Source: Bolinopsis microptera
Lineage: Eukaryota; Ctenophora; Tentaculata; Lobata; Bolinopsidae
Reading direction: 5' to 3'
Length of the DNA stretch: 13,812 nucleotides
NCBI RefSeq assembly: GCF_026151205.1
Contig: NW_026971957.1
Location: forward strand, 1-13,812
Part shown: one piece after another, positions 1 through 9,787 of the stretch
Numbering within the stretch: the first letter of the stretch is position 1
Layout of the letters: each line of letters starts with the position of its first letter
The notes under the pieces: generated by a model
Told to the model about the DNA's origin: nothing
The model's input: only the letters and a program-made list of their open reading frames with translations
Databases searched by the model: none
Translations under genes and position numbers: made by a program

Positions 1-140
1 CCTTTTGGTTTTTTTTTTTAAAGTTAAAAATTTTTTGGTTTGTCCCCCCCTCATCCGCACAAAAGGCTTTCCTACGATATCATGAGGACGAAAAAATCCC
101 AAAAAAATTTTTCCCATTTTTTTTGGAAAACTGGTGAAGG

Positions 141-230
141 CGGGGCGGGTTACTCAATTGGTAATCCCCCTTGACAATAGTCCCCCCCCTTCAAAAAAAG
201 GGGGGCCTTAAGTTATTGTAATTCGGGAAT
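141..230 (+). repeat. Possible tRNA-derived SINE head (degenerate)
   Basis: The segment at 145-166 (GCGGGTTACTCAATTGGTAA) resembles a tRNA 5' end with its A box; the usual form is GCGGGTAGCTCAATTGGTAG. A B-box-like string, AATTCGGGAA, follows at 220-229. The spacing is longer than in a tRNA, but poly-C, poly-A and poly-G runs at 181-205 could account for the excess. No anticodon arm or acceptor stem can be paired convincingly. It could be a broken SINE, a tRNA pseudogene or chance. Confidence 0.2.
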
Positions 231-1032
231 ATTGACACAGCCAGCCACAGTTCAAAGAAAACCCTTTAATATGAATCAGGGTCCCCAGGTCAGAAATTTT
301 CAGTAAAAGGTCCCAATTTTCCCCCCGAAAATTTATGAATATTGAGTAGAGGTTGTTAGAGGTAGAGGCATCAGCAATTAGCAAAGGAGGCCCCCAAAAT
401 AAAGGTTGAAATAAGTAAAAATTTAAAACTATTTAATAGTTGGTGAGAAAATGGATTTGTAACGGTTTAAACAAATTTATGGGGAACTCTCCCTTACTAC
501 TCAAAGCCGAAATTTTTTTCCAGGTCCCTTTTCAAATAAAAAAAAATCAAATTTCCTTGGATACAACGTTGATGGGTCAAATTTAAATATTTTCGACGAT
601 TTTTCTTTCAGAACAAATATTAAACTTTTTTTTAAAATTTTTAAAAATTAAATAATATATTTTGGATTTTTTAAGAATTGAAAGGACCCCCCAAAACTGC
701 CCCCAAAACCTGGTAAAATTTTTCCCATTTTTAAAAAAGGTCCCCAAAAAAAATTAATTTTTCTCCCTCATTTTTTCTCCCCCCAAATTATACTCCTACA
801 GATATTAATTCATCATGTTGGGGCCAAAAGGACCTCTCCTTCCCCCAAGAAACGTTTGGGTTCCCTGGTATGCAGGGGTCCCCCCATTAAAGGCTAATTT
901 CCCCTGCGATGGCGACCGGCCCTCTTGATTTTCTTTATCTGAAAAACTCTTCCCGCTTTAAATCTTTCACTTCTGATTAAGCATTCTTTTCATGGTCCCC
1001 CTTGGTGAGGTTGGCCAAAAGTAAAAGCTGGG

Positions 1033-1142
1033 CTTAATTGTTACTGGGTAGTGTTTATCTGGTAAGTGGTTTTAATGTTGTTACTGGGGGAAGTGGGTTG
1101 TTAAGAATTTTCAAACAACCCCAATTAACCAATATCAACCAC
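1033..1142. repeat. Fold-back repeat with an added direct copy
   Basis: The left arm at 1066-1102 and the right arm at 1114-1142 are imperfect reverse complements. GTGGTT...TTGTTACTGGGG on the left answers the reverse complement of CCCCAATTAACCAATATCAACCAC on the right, and an 8-bp exact pair (GGGTTGTT at 1095-1102, AACAACCC at 1114-1121) closes the hairpin. In addition, TTAATTGTTACTGGGTAGTG at 1033-1052 is repeated as TTAATGTTGTTACTGGGGGAAGTG-like sequence from 1071, about 38 bp later. No transposon ends or target duplications were recognised, and a fold-back sequencing artefact is possible. Confidence 0.5.
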
Positions 1143-1213
1143 AAAAGTCGGGTTATTAAGTTTCCATCAATTAGCCAAGAATGAAATTTGGGGTTTTCGG
1201 TCCCTGCTGTTTG

Positions 1214-1254
1214 GGGCTAGCTGCATATTTGAAGCTAGCGGTAACTTGGGTTAC
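1214..1254. repeat. Two small adjacent hairpins
   Basis: AGCTAGC at 1233-1239 pairs with GCTAGCT at 1216-1222 around a short AT-rich loop. Directly after it GTAAC at 1241-1245 pairs with GTTAC at 1250-1254. The arms are only 5-7 bp, so chance is a real possibility and no function is claimed. Confidence 0.3.
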
Positions 1255-1306
1255 TGTTTTTGGTAAGTTTAGGCCTAAAGCCCCATAGATAGGTCCCAAA
1301 TTTCAA

Positions 1307-1330
1307 CCACCATTTGGTCCACCATTTAGT
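1307..1330 (+). repeat. 12-bp tandem duplication at a quality boundary
   Basis: CCACCATTTGGT at 1307-1318 is followed directly by CCACCATTTAGT at 1319-1330, one mismatch apart. The duplication sits exactly where the sequence changes from run-rich to ordinary, so it may be a real two-copy repeat or the trace of two reads joined imperfectly. Confidence 0.45.
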
Positions 1331-2030
1331 GATCATTTCATTGAAAAATAATACTAGATTAAACCCCGTTTCTATGCTTCTGATGTGATTACGAAAAAAC
1401 GGTTTATCCCTCCTGTCACAAACCTCCTTAAATGATCAGATAAACGCACAAATTCGTCCCAAAATCGCCACTCCCTTCGAATCAAATTTGTGCCGACAAT
1501 CGTCAATCGAGTCCAATGACTCCTTGAGAAGATTATTTCTGTCAATTTCACATGTTTTGAGGCAGGTAGATCGTAGATATGCCAGCCTGGGAAGTTGTAC
1601 TATTTCTTTAAACTAGAAACTGTAACTTCCTAATCGCCAAATATCTCGCTCTTTTCAGATGAGATAATGCCATCTAAAAATAGCAGGAGGTTCTATATAA
1701 AAGTATTAGTTTAAGATTACTCCCTTATATTGTAAGGTTATACTAGGTTTGGCTGGTGATTGAACAGGAAATATACCACCATTTTGGCCCCTTCGTAATG
1801 TGATTTATATTGTTAGGAGGTGTGCTATTATCAATGAGATCATCCTTCTGCCCCTGATTATTTGCCCATATATAACTAGATCCGTTTTATTAAACTTTCT
1901 TAACACTTGGTTAGGTTTTCTGACCGTCAAGTGGATCTCTCTAACTAGACTGTAACGAATCTTGCTAAATATTCTGCTACATTTTTTGTAACTGTTTACA
2001 AAACGCAGGATTTGTTTAAGCTCTAAAAGT
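1319..2030. other. Ordinary AT-rich sequence, no gene recognised
   Basis: This island reads as normal DNA with mixed bases and few long runs. Both strands carry frequent stops, and no open frame with a protein motif was found. No tRNA, splice-site pair or transposon terminus was recognised. Confidence 0.55.
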
Positions 2031-2814
2031 ACAAAGTGGAAATTGGGGGGATTTCAGTTTTAAAGTTTTGAGGTGGGAATTTGGGGGTTGCTTTTTAGGG
2101 GGTTCAAATAGAATTTATTAAAAATTGATTACGGGAAATCGGAGTTTGTTTTTTTAGCCCCTTTCACTCTTTTCTGAAAATTTACACCATTACTCCCAAT
2201 TACATTTTAAAAACTCCCTTAGTTGGGCCCCGTCCACCCATAATTTCAGTCCCAGGGGCCCCGGTCCCGTTATTATTGACCAAATTGTTAAAATCTGGGG
2301 TGAAAAGAACTGATTTTCCATCTAGAAAGGTAAATTTTTTATTTTTTTTAATAACTGTTTTTCAGTGGTTCTTTGTGGTTGTTCCCCCCTATTGATCAAA
2401 ATAAAAACATTGGGGCCCCGATAATTTCTAATTTAAAGTAAAACCCAAGAAAAATCTGCGTTTAAAATTTCTAAATCCCCCCCTCATTTAATTTTCCTGG
2501 AAATAAGTTCAAAACCAAATCATGGGAGCGATCCCAAAGTAAAACCATCGCATTCTCAGAAATGCAAAGATCTTTGATCCAAGCCCCCCCAAAAATGCTC
2601 TAGTTCCATTCTCACCCTTTTTGGAATTCGTTAAAAGTAAGACTTAGGATTTTTTAAAACCAAAACAACAATCTAATATTTTAAATTTATTAATATATGA
2701 GACCCAAAACAATCAAAGAAATTTTTTCTTTTTTAAAAATACAGGACGTAAAAATGGTCCCCATGATTAAGGAAAAAGCATGGAAGGTGCTCCTGCCCTT
2801 TCCCTTTTGGGGTA
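2031..2814. other. Run-rich sequence of falling quality, no gene recognised
   Basis: After about 2030 long single-base runs return and grow more frequent toward the right. No reliable open frame or structural element was found before the G-rich block. Confidence 0.55.
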
Positions 2815-3013
2815 AAGGGGGGTAGTGGGGTTAGGGGGTAGTTTTGGGGGTTAGTGGGGTAGTTTGGGGGTAGTTTGGGGTAGTGGGGGAGTGGGGTAGG
2901 GGGGGGTGGGGGGGAAGTGGGGTAGGGGGGTAAAGTGGGGGGTTAAGGGGGGAGTTTGGGGGGGGGGGGTAAGTGGGGTGTGGGGGTGTGGGGGTGGGGG
3001 GTGGGGGTGTTGG
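2815..3013 (+). repeat. G-rich array of T/A-G(4+) units, G-quadruplex prone
   Basis: About 200 bp of nearly pure G, T and A occur on the plus strand. The first 70 bp repeat units such as TAGTTTGGGG, TTAGTGGGG and TTAGGGGG with a period near 9-11 bp. The second half becomes G-runs separated by T, GT or AAGT, ending in TGTGGGGGTGTGGGGGT. Many G-runs of four or more with short spacers make G-quadruplex formation likely. The units recall telomere-type TnAnGn repeats but are too variable to call telomeric. Run lengths are probably inaccurate here. Confidence 0.75.
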
Positions 3014-3960
3014 AGATAAAGGTGAAAAAGTTGGTGGCCAAGTGAATAATGATGGGGGAATGTTAAAATCCTTTAAAGACTTTTTAATATTCAAAAATTT
3101 AATTAGGGTAGCTAAAGAGGAGGAAAGGGCCCCCAAGAAAAGTGCAGTTAGTAATTAACAAACTGTTCCAAACTCCTTATTTTTCCCTGTTTTAAAAAAA
3201 TCTAATACTTTTAAGGGGTGTTATTTTATACTGGCCAATATAAATGCTCGGGCCCGGGGGGCGGTGTAGCCCCCCAATGCTAGTGGATCATGATATTTTT
3301 TTAAAACTTAAAAGTTAAACCCCCTAGACTCTGGGTAGTTGCTTAGTTAGTGGGGTCTTCCTTCCCTTTGCCCGGTGGGCAAATTTAATGATTACACTGG
3401 TCACCCCAGCCCATCTTTTTTCTGCCCCCGATGGCGAGCAACGATAAAGATCTTTCTAGTTTTTAAATATTGGTTTTCCATTAATGCAGCTAAAAAAATG
3501 TTTTTATTTTTCATCTCCCTAAATTCTATCTCTGAAACCCCTTTTTGAAAAGAAACCAAAGTCCCACTTACTCTTATCAGAAAAACCAGGCGCAAAATTT
3601 ATAATTAAAACCTTGGCTGGGATGGGTTAAAATTCAAATTTACTTTACCAGTTTTTTTCATTTAAATATAAGGAATAGGAGTTTCCGTAAAACCCCTTAT
3701 TTTTTGGGGATCTGTTTATTTAAAAAAACCTGTTTTGTTTTTAAAACAAAATTTACGTTTTTTGGTTGTGCCAAAAAAGTGGGGTCCTCGATTTTTTTGT
3801 AAACCCCACGAGGTTCGCGGAATTAGATTATAAAAATAAAAAACCAAGGAACTGGTTTTTTAAATTTTCTAGATAAATTTAATTTTCCCTCCTGATGTTT
3901 TTTTTCCCGAACTTTTGGGTTTTTTCAAACTTTAATTGTTTTGGGCTGCAGGGGACATTG
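3014..3960. other. Run-rich sequence, no gene recognised
   Basis: The only open frame of note, on the minus strand at 3401-3595, is 64 codons long, shows no motif, and lies between run-damaged segments. No RNA gene or repeat was recognised. Confidence 0.5.
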
Positions 3961-3970
3961 CATTGGTCCA

Positions 3971-4007
3971 TCCCCCCCCCCCCAACCCCCCTACCCACCC
4001 CTTCCTT
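3971..4007 (+). repeat. Poly-C tract with C-rich flank
   Basis: A run of twelve C at 3972-3983 is followed by CCCCCC, CCC and CCCC clusters separated by AA, TA and A. The complementary strand could form a G-quadruplex. The tract stands at the entry to the severely stretched zone. Confidence 0.6.
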
Positions 4008-7000
4008 CAATAAAGAACATGGACAACGGAAAATGGAAGGATAGTTGGGGGAACAGAAAAGTTTTATTAATTGCTTAAAACACCTTTCAATAAAGTTTTT
4101 TTCAAGCCAAAAATTTCCCGTTTTTGGGGAAAGGTTTTTCTAGACCAAAAACAAATAGAGGTTTTTTTCCTTTTTTTTATTTTTTCCCCCTTTTTGGGTT
4201 TTTTAAATTTTTTTTTTATTTGACCCCAAATTTAAATTTTTCCGCAGTAATTTTATAAGCCCCCCCTTTAAGATTTTTAAGGGGGTTTAATCACAATAAC
4301 CCGGGAAAAAATTTTACCCCCGAATCCAGAAAAAAAGGGTTTTTCCTTTTTTTTTTTTTCAAAAAGTTTTTCCCCCCTTTTTAAAAATTTAAAAAAAAAC
4401 AAAAATTTACCCACAAAAAATTTTTTTTCCGGGGAAATTTTCCCCGGGGAAAAAAACCCAAAGAAAAATTCCTTTTGGGCCTTTGGCTTTTTTCCCCAAA
4501 CCAAAATCAAAAAAACGGCCAAAAAATGGGTTTTTTTTTTTTAAATTTTTTTTGGGGTTTAAAAACCCCTTCAGGGTTTTTATTTACCGGGTTTGGGGTC
4601 CTTTTCCCAAAACCCAAAATTTCCCCCGGTTTGGAAAACGGGGTTTTTTTTAAAATAATCAAAAATTTTCAGCTCAGGGCCCGGGGAAAAGGGGAAACCC
4701 CCCTTTTAAAACCCGGAAAATTTTTTGGGCGCTTTCCAGTAACCAAATGGGGGGTTAAAAAATTTTTTAAAAAAAATGGGGGCAAGGGGCCTTCCCCCGT
4801 CCCAAAAGGGGGTTTTTTTTGGTTAAAGGGGGGGGCCTAAAAACCGGAAAAGTTTCGGCGGGGGTTTTTTTTATCAATAGCCCGGGGGGTTTCCCCAAAA
4901 AACCCCGGGGGGGGGAAATCCCCCGGGGGGTTTTAAAACCGGGTTTCCAGGTTTTTCCCCGGCCCCCTTCGGCCCTTCTAGAAAGGCCCCCGGGGGGGAA
5001 ACATTTTCCCTCCCAAAAAGGTGCAGAAAAATTCCGGAGGGGGGGGGGTTTTTCCCTTTTTTAAACTTTTCCCCCCCTTTTTTTCCGGGGGAAAAAAACC
5101 CGAAAAGGGTCCCCCCCCCCGTCCCCCCCCCTAAAATTTTTTTTCCCCTAATTAAAATTTTTGGGGGCCTTCCCCAAAAAAGGACTTTAATTCCCCGGGC
5201 CCCCCCGGCCCTCCCAGAACCACCCGCCAAAACCCCCCAAAAAACCAAATTTTTTCTTTAGTGGGGTAAAAAAAAGTGAAAAAATGCCCTTTTTTCTTTT
5301 TTTTTTTTTACTTTTGGGGCCTTAAAAAAACCCCCCCTTAAAACCCATTTTTTTTTTAAACCCTTCCCCCCCCCCCCAATAACTCCCCCCGGTTTTTTAA
5401 AAAATGACCCCCCAAACTTTTTGGGGCCCATTTCAAATCAAAAACCCCCAGCAAAACCCCCTCCCCCCTGAGGGCCCCCCCCCAACCCAGTTTTTGGGGT
5501 TTCATAAAAGTACCCCAAAAAACCCCGGGCCCCCCTTGTTTTTCCCCCCCCGAACCCCCAAACCCAAAAGGGAAATTTATTTGGGATAAGTTTGGGGAAA
5601 CAGAAGCCCTTTATATCCTTTTTACCCCGGAAAAAAGGGGGGGGCCCGGGCAAGGAAAAGGGTTTGCTTTGAAAGGATTAAAGAAAAAAAGTAAAAAAGT
5701 TTAAAGGGGGCCGGCCCCTTTTTATTTTTGGGGCCCCCAAAGGGCCCCAATGTTTTATCCAATTCAAATGATCGAAGGTTTAAATGGAAAACCCTTCTTT
5801 CGAAACCCTAAAGAATTTTGATTTTAAAACTTCCCTTTTCCCCCCCAAAGTCCCCCAAACCCGGAAAATTTTTTTTTTGGGAAAAGGGGGGAAGGGTTTT
5901 CAAGAAAAGGGGTTTTTTCTAACCAAAAACCCAAATTTTTGGGCCCCCCCGGGCCCTAATTTTGGTTTCCCCCCAAAGTTTTTGGGGGGGGGTTCCTTTT
6001 TAAAACCGGGGGGGAAAACCCCTTTTTTCCCATTTTTCGGGGGCCCCTTTTTTTTTCCCTTTTGCTGAACCATCATGGGGTTTGTTTTTTTTGGGGTTTT
6101 AACGTGGGGGCCCCTTTTTTTTAAACCCCCTTTTTTTTGTTTTTTTCCCCTTTTTTTTAAAATTTTTCCCCGGAAAAAGAAAAAAGGGGGAAAGCAGCGT
6201 AAAAAAGGGAAGTTTTTTTAAAAAATTCCCCTTTTTTTAAGTAAAGTTAAATTTTTGGGTTTCAGAATTTTTTATTTTTTAAAAAAACAAAAGCTTTTAA
6301 AAAAAATTTAAAAATTTAAAAATTAAAAAAAAAAATCCCCCAAAAAATGTTTGGGGGGGGTGGTTGAAAAGGGGTATTTTTTAAAAACGGTGGGGGATTT
6401 TAAAAAACCTCTTTTTCAAAGTGGGGACCCTGAAATTGGTTTTTTGGGTTTATTTTTTAGTTTTGCAAATAAAAAAAAAAATTTGGTTTTCCAATTTTTT
6501 TTTAACCCAACCCAAATAATGGGCCCAAAGGGTTTTTGTAAAACCCAAAAATCTTTTTTTTAAAAAAATAGGGTTGTAATTTTAAACGGGGGAAAAAAAC
6601 CCCTCCCCCCTTTTTTCTTTCGTGCGTTCCCCCTTTTTCTTTTGTGAAAAGTTCCCCCTTTTTTTCCCCTTCCTTTTTGAATTTCCCCCGAATATTTTCC
6701 CCAGGGTTTTTTTTTTGTTACCCCCAAAAATGCCCGGGAAATACCCAAACAACCCTTTGTGGAAAACCCAATTTTTTGTTTAAATAAAATTTTTTTTGGT
6801 TTTTTAAAAACCCCCCCAAAAACCCAAAAATCCGGGAAAAATAATTTAAATTCCCCAAAGAAAAAAAAACCTGAAAAATTCCCCAAAACCCTTTAAATTC
6901 CCCAAAAAAGCAAAACCTTTTTCAATAGGGAAAAAAATTTTTTTCAAAAATTTTTCCCCCCTTTTTAAAAACGGTTTTTCTTTCCCTTGGGGAAAAAAAA

Positions 7001-7732
7001 AATCAACCCAAAACCCGTTTTTAAAAAAGGGGAAAGGGTAAAACCCCCCAAAAAAATTTAAAAAATTTTTAAAAAAAAAAGTTTTAAAGGAAACCTAAAA
7101 TTTTTGGTTTTTTTTGGGCCCCCCCCAAAAATTCCCCCAAAGGGCAGGAAAATTCCCTGGAAAAAAATTTTTTCCCCGGAAGGTAACCCCCTTTTTCCCC
7201 GAGGGCCCCAATTTTTCCCCTTTCCGGAAAAACCCTTCCCCCGGGGAAACTAACCCGGAAAACAATTTCCTTAAAACCCTTTTTTTAATTCCCCCCTTTT
7301 TTTGTAAAAAGTCTTTCCCCCCCTATTCTCCCTTTTTTCCTCCAATTTCCCCAAACCTTTTTGGGTTTTCCCCCCCTAAAAATTTTTCCCTTTTTCCCCC
7401 GGAAAAAAACCCCAAAAAAGGGTTCCCAAAAAGGTTAAAATTTGAAAACCCGAAAATTTTTTTACTGGGAAACCCCCTTTTTTTTAAAATTTTTTTTAAA
7501 TTTTTTTTTTTTCCTTTCCAAACGGGGTTTTTTTTACAGAAACGTGGGAAAAAAATAAACTAACTCCTTTTTTAATAAAAATGGCCCCCCCCCTAGGGGT
7601 TTTGAGGTTTCAACCCGGAAAATAAAATTTCAAGCCCGCCCAAGTAAAAAGAAAAAACGGGCCAAAAACGGGTCCCCCCTTTCCTAAAACCCTTGGGAAA
7701 ACCCCTTTTTAAAAAACCCGAAAGTTTTTTCC
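4000..7732. other. Stretched-homopolymer zone, not interpretable as genes
   Basis: Nearly every base is drawn out into a run of three or more, giving alternating AAAA, TTTT, CCCC and GGGG blocks. Isolated single bases are rare. Open frames here encode almost only phenylalanine, lysine, proline and glycine, the amino acids of TTT, AAA, CCC and GGG, in every frame and on both strands, which is what run-stretching alone produces. It is best read as low-quality base calls over unknown genomic DNA. Its right end continues into a recognisable degraded copy of clean sequence, so some real order of bases survives. Confidence 0.8.
4009..4094 (+). promoter_or_regulatory. Two AATAAA signals in a repeated TTCAATAAAG context
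   Basis: AATAAA occurs at 4009-4014 and again at 4089-4094, each time inside TTCAATAAAG. Paired signals like this can end a plus-strand transcript, but no exon is visible upstream and the hexamer is frequent by chance in AT-rich DNA. Confidence 0.15.
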
Positions 7733-8728
7733 TTTTAGGTTTTAACCCCCGGTAAACGTTTATTTTGACGGTCCCCCGGGCCCCGCTGTTTTCCCCCGAA
7801 AAATACCCCCCAAAGGAAAAAGCCCCCCCTTTTAAGACCCCATAAATCCCCCTTTTTGGGGGAAAACCCCACGTTCCCGGGGCCTTTTAGAAAACGTTCC
7901 CCCCCCCCAAAAAAATCAAAAAAATTTCCCGCCCAAACGTAAATTGGGGGGCTGGGAACCCTTTTTTTTATTAGGACCAATTTTTTTTCCCTCAAAATTT
8001 TCCCTTTTTTTATTTGGTTTTCCCTTTTTTTTAAAATTTTTTTTAAAGGGGAAAACCTTTTTTTTCCCCCGGAAAATTTGGGGGGTTTCCCCCCCCTTGG
8101 GGGGATTTAGATTTTAATTTTTTTAAAATTTAAAGGGTTCCCCCCGTGGAAAGTGGAAACAAAAAAAAAAACTTTTAAAAAATTTATTTCAAGGGTTTCG
8201 GGGAAAATAGTTTGGGGGATGGGAAAAAGGGCCCTAGAACCCGGGCAGAATTTGGGCCCAACCCCTCCTTTGGGCCCCCCCCAAAAAAGTAAAAAAACCA
8301 AACCAAAAAGCTTAAAAAACTAAAAGAAAACTAAAATGATCCCGTTTTGATATCCCCTCTCCCAATTCGTTCCCCCCCTCCTGCGATATTTGGGGAGCGG
8401 GGGGAAATTTTTCCAAATTTTAAATGGGGCCCCCTTTAAAATAAAACCCGGTTTTTAAATTTCCCCCAAATTAAGGGGAAAAATTTTTAAAAAAAGGGGG
8501 GGAATCAGGGGGTTTTTGGTCCAAGCAAACAAATGAGAATTTTAACCCCTCCCATAGAAACCCAAAAACTCAACCCCGGAAAAATTTCCCCAAAAAACAT
8601 TTGATAAAATTTAGACCCCCCTTAAAAATTTTTTTTTTTTATAAAATTTAAAAATTTTTGTTTCCCCATTTAAAGAGCCCCCTTTTTTTTCCCCCCCTTC
8701 CCCTTTTCTTGGGGTTTGGGGTTTTTTA
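7733..8728 (+). repeat. Degraded duplicate of the clean sequence at about 8729-9480
   Basis: Landmarks in this zone recur in order in the clean DNA to the right. TTTTGACG ending at 7770 matches 8760; the GCTGTT at 7785 matches 8771; AGACC at 7835 matches 8802; CTGGGA at 7952 matches 8889; GATATCCC-CTCTC at 8349 matches 9187; AGCGG at 8396 matches 9225; ATCAG at 8504 matches 9306; CAAGCA at 8522 matches 9318; ATAGAA at 8554 matches 9344; and the 16-mer starting CAAAAAACATTTG at 8592 matches 9374. The offset falls from about 1010 to about 755, so the left copy is the same sequence stretched by roughly a third. A false tandem duplication in the assembly is the simplest explanation. Confidence 0.88.
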
Positions 8729-8732
8729 GCTT

Positions 8733-9137
8733 TTAGTTAACTTTGTAGCTTTTTTTGACGTCGGGTTTTTGCTGTTCCTGAGTCAAGGAACGCCCTCTCA
8801 GAGACCATATCTTTGGGGATATCTGCACGGTTCGGGGCTTCAGAGACGTCCCCCCCACAAAAATCAGATCTGCAATCGTAGGTGGGATCTGGGACCTTTT
8901 TTTGATAGGACGAATTTTACGTAGTTTCTTTATGTGCTTTCCTTTTAAAATTTTAATAACGAAACACTTTTCTCGGTATTTTGAGGGTGCCTCCTTTGCG
9001 ATCAGATGTATTTTGGTATGATGAAGTTCACGTGATGTGATGCAAAAAAAAGCTTTAAATCTATATCTAGCTACTGCAATAGTTTGGTAGTGGAATGCAA
9101 CTAGAATGTCAGTATTGCACAACCATCCTAGTCCCAA
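8733..9137 (-). CDS. Unrecognised open frame of 134 codons, basic product
   Basis: This is the longest open frame in the ordinary-quality part. The frame opens at a TTG, contains no ATG at all, and ends at TAA (8733-8735), so if real it is an internal or terminal exon or a fragment of a mobile element, not a complete gene. The middle third is strongly basic (for example ILKGKHIKKLRKIRPIKKR), followed by a neutral stretch with PPTIADLIFVGG, and the tail is hydrophilic. I recognise no family. The degraded left copy carries echoes of the same peptide in two pieces (8107-8301 and 7735-7995), which supports the base order but is not independent proof of coding. Chance openness remains possible. 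Confidence 0.2.
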   Translation of the reverse strand: MGLGWLCNTDILVAFHYQTIAVARYRFKAFFCITSRELHHTKIHLIAKEAPSKYREKCFVIKILKGKHIKKLRKIRPIKKRSQIPPTIADLIFVGGTSLKPRTVQISPKIWSLRGRSLTQEQQKPDVKKSYKVN

Positions 9138-9637
9138 ACAGTACCACTACCAATTTGCTAACACTATGATATAATTAGATCTAGTTGATATCCCTCTCAT
9201 TACGTCACTCTCTCGATGATTGTTAGCGGGAGAAGTTAAACCAGTTAAGTACCAAGTACCAGTTAAGTACCAGTTAAGTGCCTATTAGGATATATTATTA
9301 TGCTGATCAGTGTTGCTCAAGCATCACTGAGATTATACCATCTATAGAACCTATAACTCAACCATGAAACATTCAAAAAACATTTGATATATCAGACACT
9401 AATATATTTTTATCATATTAAAAATTATGTTCCCATCATGAGCATATATTCCTCTCCAATACGTTGTTGGGTGCTCCTTTCCTTTAAGTTTGCTCTTCTC
9501 TAAATCGTAATGTCCTTTCCTTTTCCTGTCACTGTCAAAATTCTAGTAATCCAACTTAATTGAAACTGTTTGGACTGAGCAACCCCAGTTGGAAACTCAA
9601 ACTATTTCTAGTAATTTTGCTGCCGGTCCCAACGTGA
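9138..9637. other. AT-rich sequence without a recognised gene
   Basis: Apart from the short 11-bp repeat listed separately, this stretch holds only AT-rich unique DNA, for example around 9390-9440. Its left part up to about 9480 is the sequence that the degraded copy at 7733-8728 repeats. No exon motif or RNA gene was recognised. Confidence 0.5.
9241..9282 (+). repeat. Short 11-bp tandem repeat
   Basis: The unit CCAGTTAAGTA occurs at 9241-9251, then a shortened CCAAGTA at 9252-9258, then CCAGTTAAGTA at 9259-9269 and CCAGTTAAGTG at 9270-9280. The degraded copy shows a matching series of stretched units at about 8404-8470, so the repeat was present in both readings. No function is implied. Confidence 0.7.
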
Positions 9638-9787
9638 TCAGTTATAAAAAACGTTATTTGTTATACTGCATCGTATAATCCAGATGTACTCAGCACACTA
9701 ATTGAACAGGTCCCCAAACCCAACGCCTTGTTGGACAAGTTCAAACCAAAACTACAAGACTTTCTAGAAAGAATGAAAAGATTTTAA
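9638..9787 (+). CDS. Candidate terminal exon, C-terminal amphipathic peptide
   Basis: After a TGA at 9635-9637 the frame stays open for 49 codons to TAA at 9785-9787. The last 35 residues look protein-like: NPDVLSTLIEQVPKPNALLD followed by KFKPKLQDFLERMKRF, a pattern of two amphipathic helices with a Pro-rich joint. Codon choice is mixed, not run-driven. If it is an exon the acceptor could be one of several AG sites between 9640 and 9710, none with a strong pyrimidine tract. AATAAA stands 110 bp beyond the stop, which fits a last exon. No family is recognised and the stretch is short, so chance cannot be excluded. Confidence 0.25.
   Translation, partial: SVIKNVICYTASYNPDVLSTLIEQVPKPNALLDKFKPKLQDFLERMKRF

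Larger units (their letters stand above)
1..1318. other. Moderately damaged non-coding sequence, no gene recognised
   Basis: No open frame of useful length and no protein motif is visible on either strand. The stretch is rich in runs of three to eight identical bases and in gggtcccc-like strings, which suggests low-quality base calls mixed with real AT-rich DNA. A tRNA-like segment and a fold-back repeat inside it are listed separately. Single-base indels would hide any real exon here, so absence of a gene is not firmly shown. Confidence 0.6.

Noticed and set aside
50-115. Possible hammerhead ribozyme (ATGAGGACGAAA near 81-92)
   Set aside because: The string resembles the GGACGAAA half of the core, but CTGATGAG is incomplete, stem II cannot be paired and no cleavage-site stem was found.
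2815-3013. True telomere
   Set aside because: Units are too variable in length and sequence, and non-telomeric sequence lies on both sides.
2831-3136. Proline-rich 101-codon frame on the minus strand
   Set aside because: It is the complement of the G-rich array; the P and T content is explained by CCC, CCT and ACC from the repeat.
4277-8301. Many open frames of 60-150 codons in the stretched zone
   Set aside because: They consist almost wholly of F, K, P and G, appear on both strands and overlap one another. This follows from runs of T, A, C and G read as homocodons, not from protein coding.
7735-8301. Minus-strand frames at 7735-7995 and 8107-8301 as separate genes
   Set aside because: They are stretched echoes of the frame at 8733-9137, in the degraded duplicate of the same DNA.
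8592-9389. Transposon with 16-bp direct repeats at 8592 and 9374
   Set aside because: The match is part of a far longer collinear similarity, so it reflects the doubled assembly and not element ends or target-site duplications.
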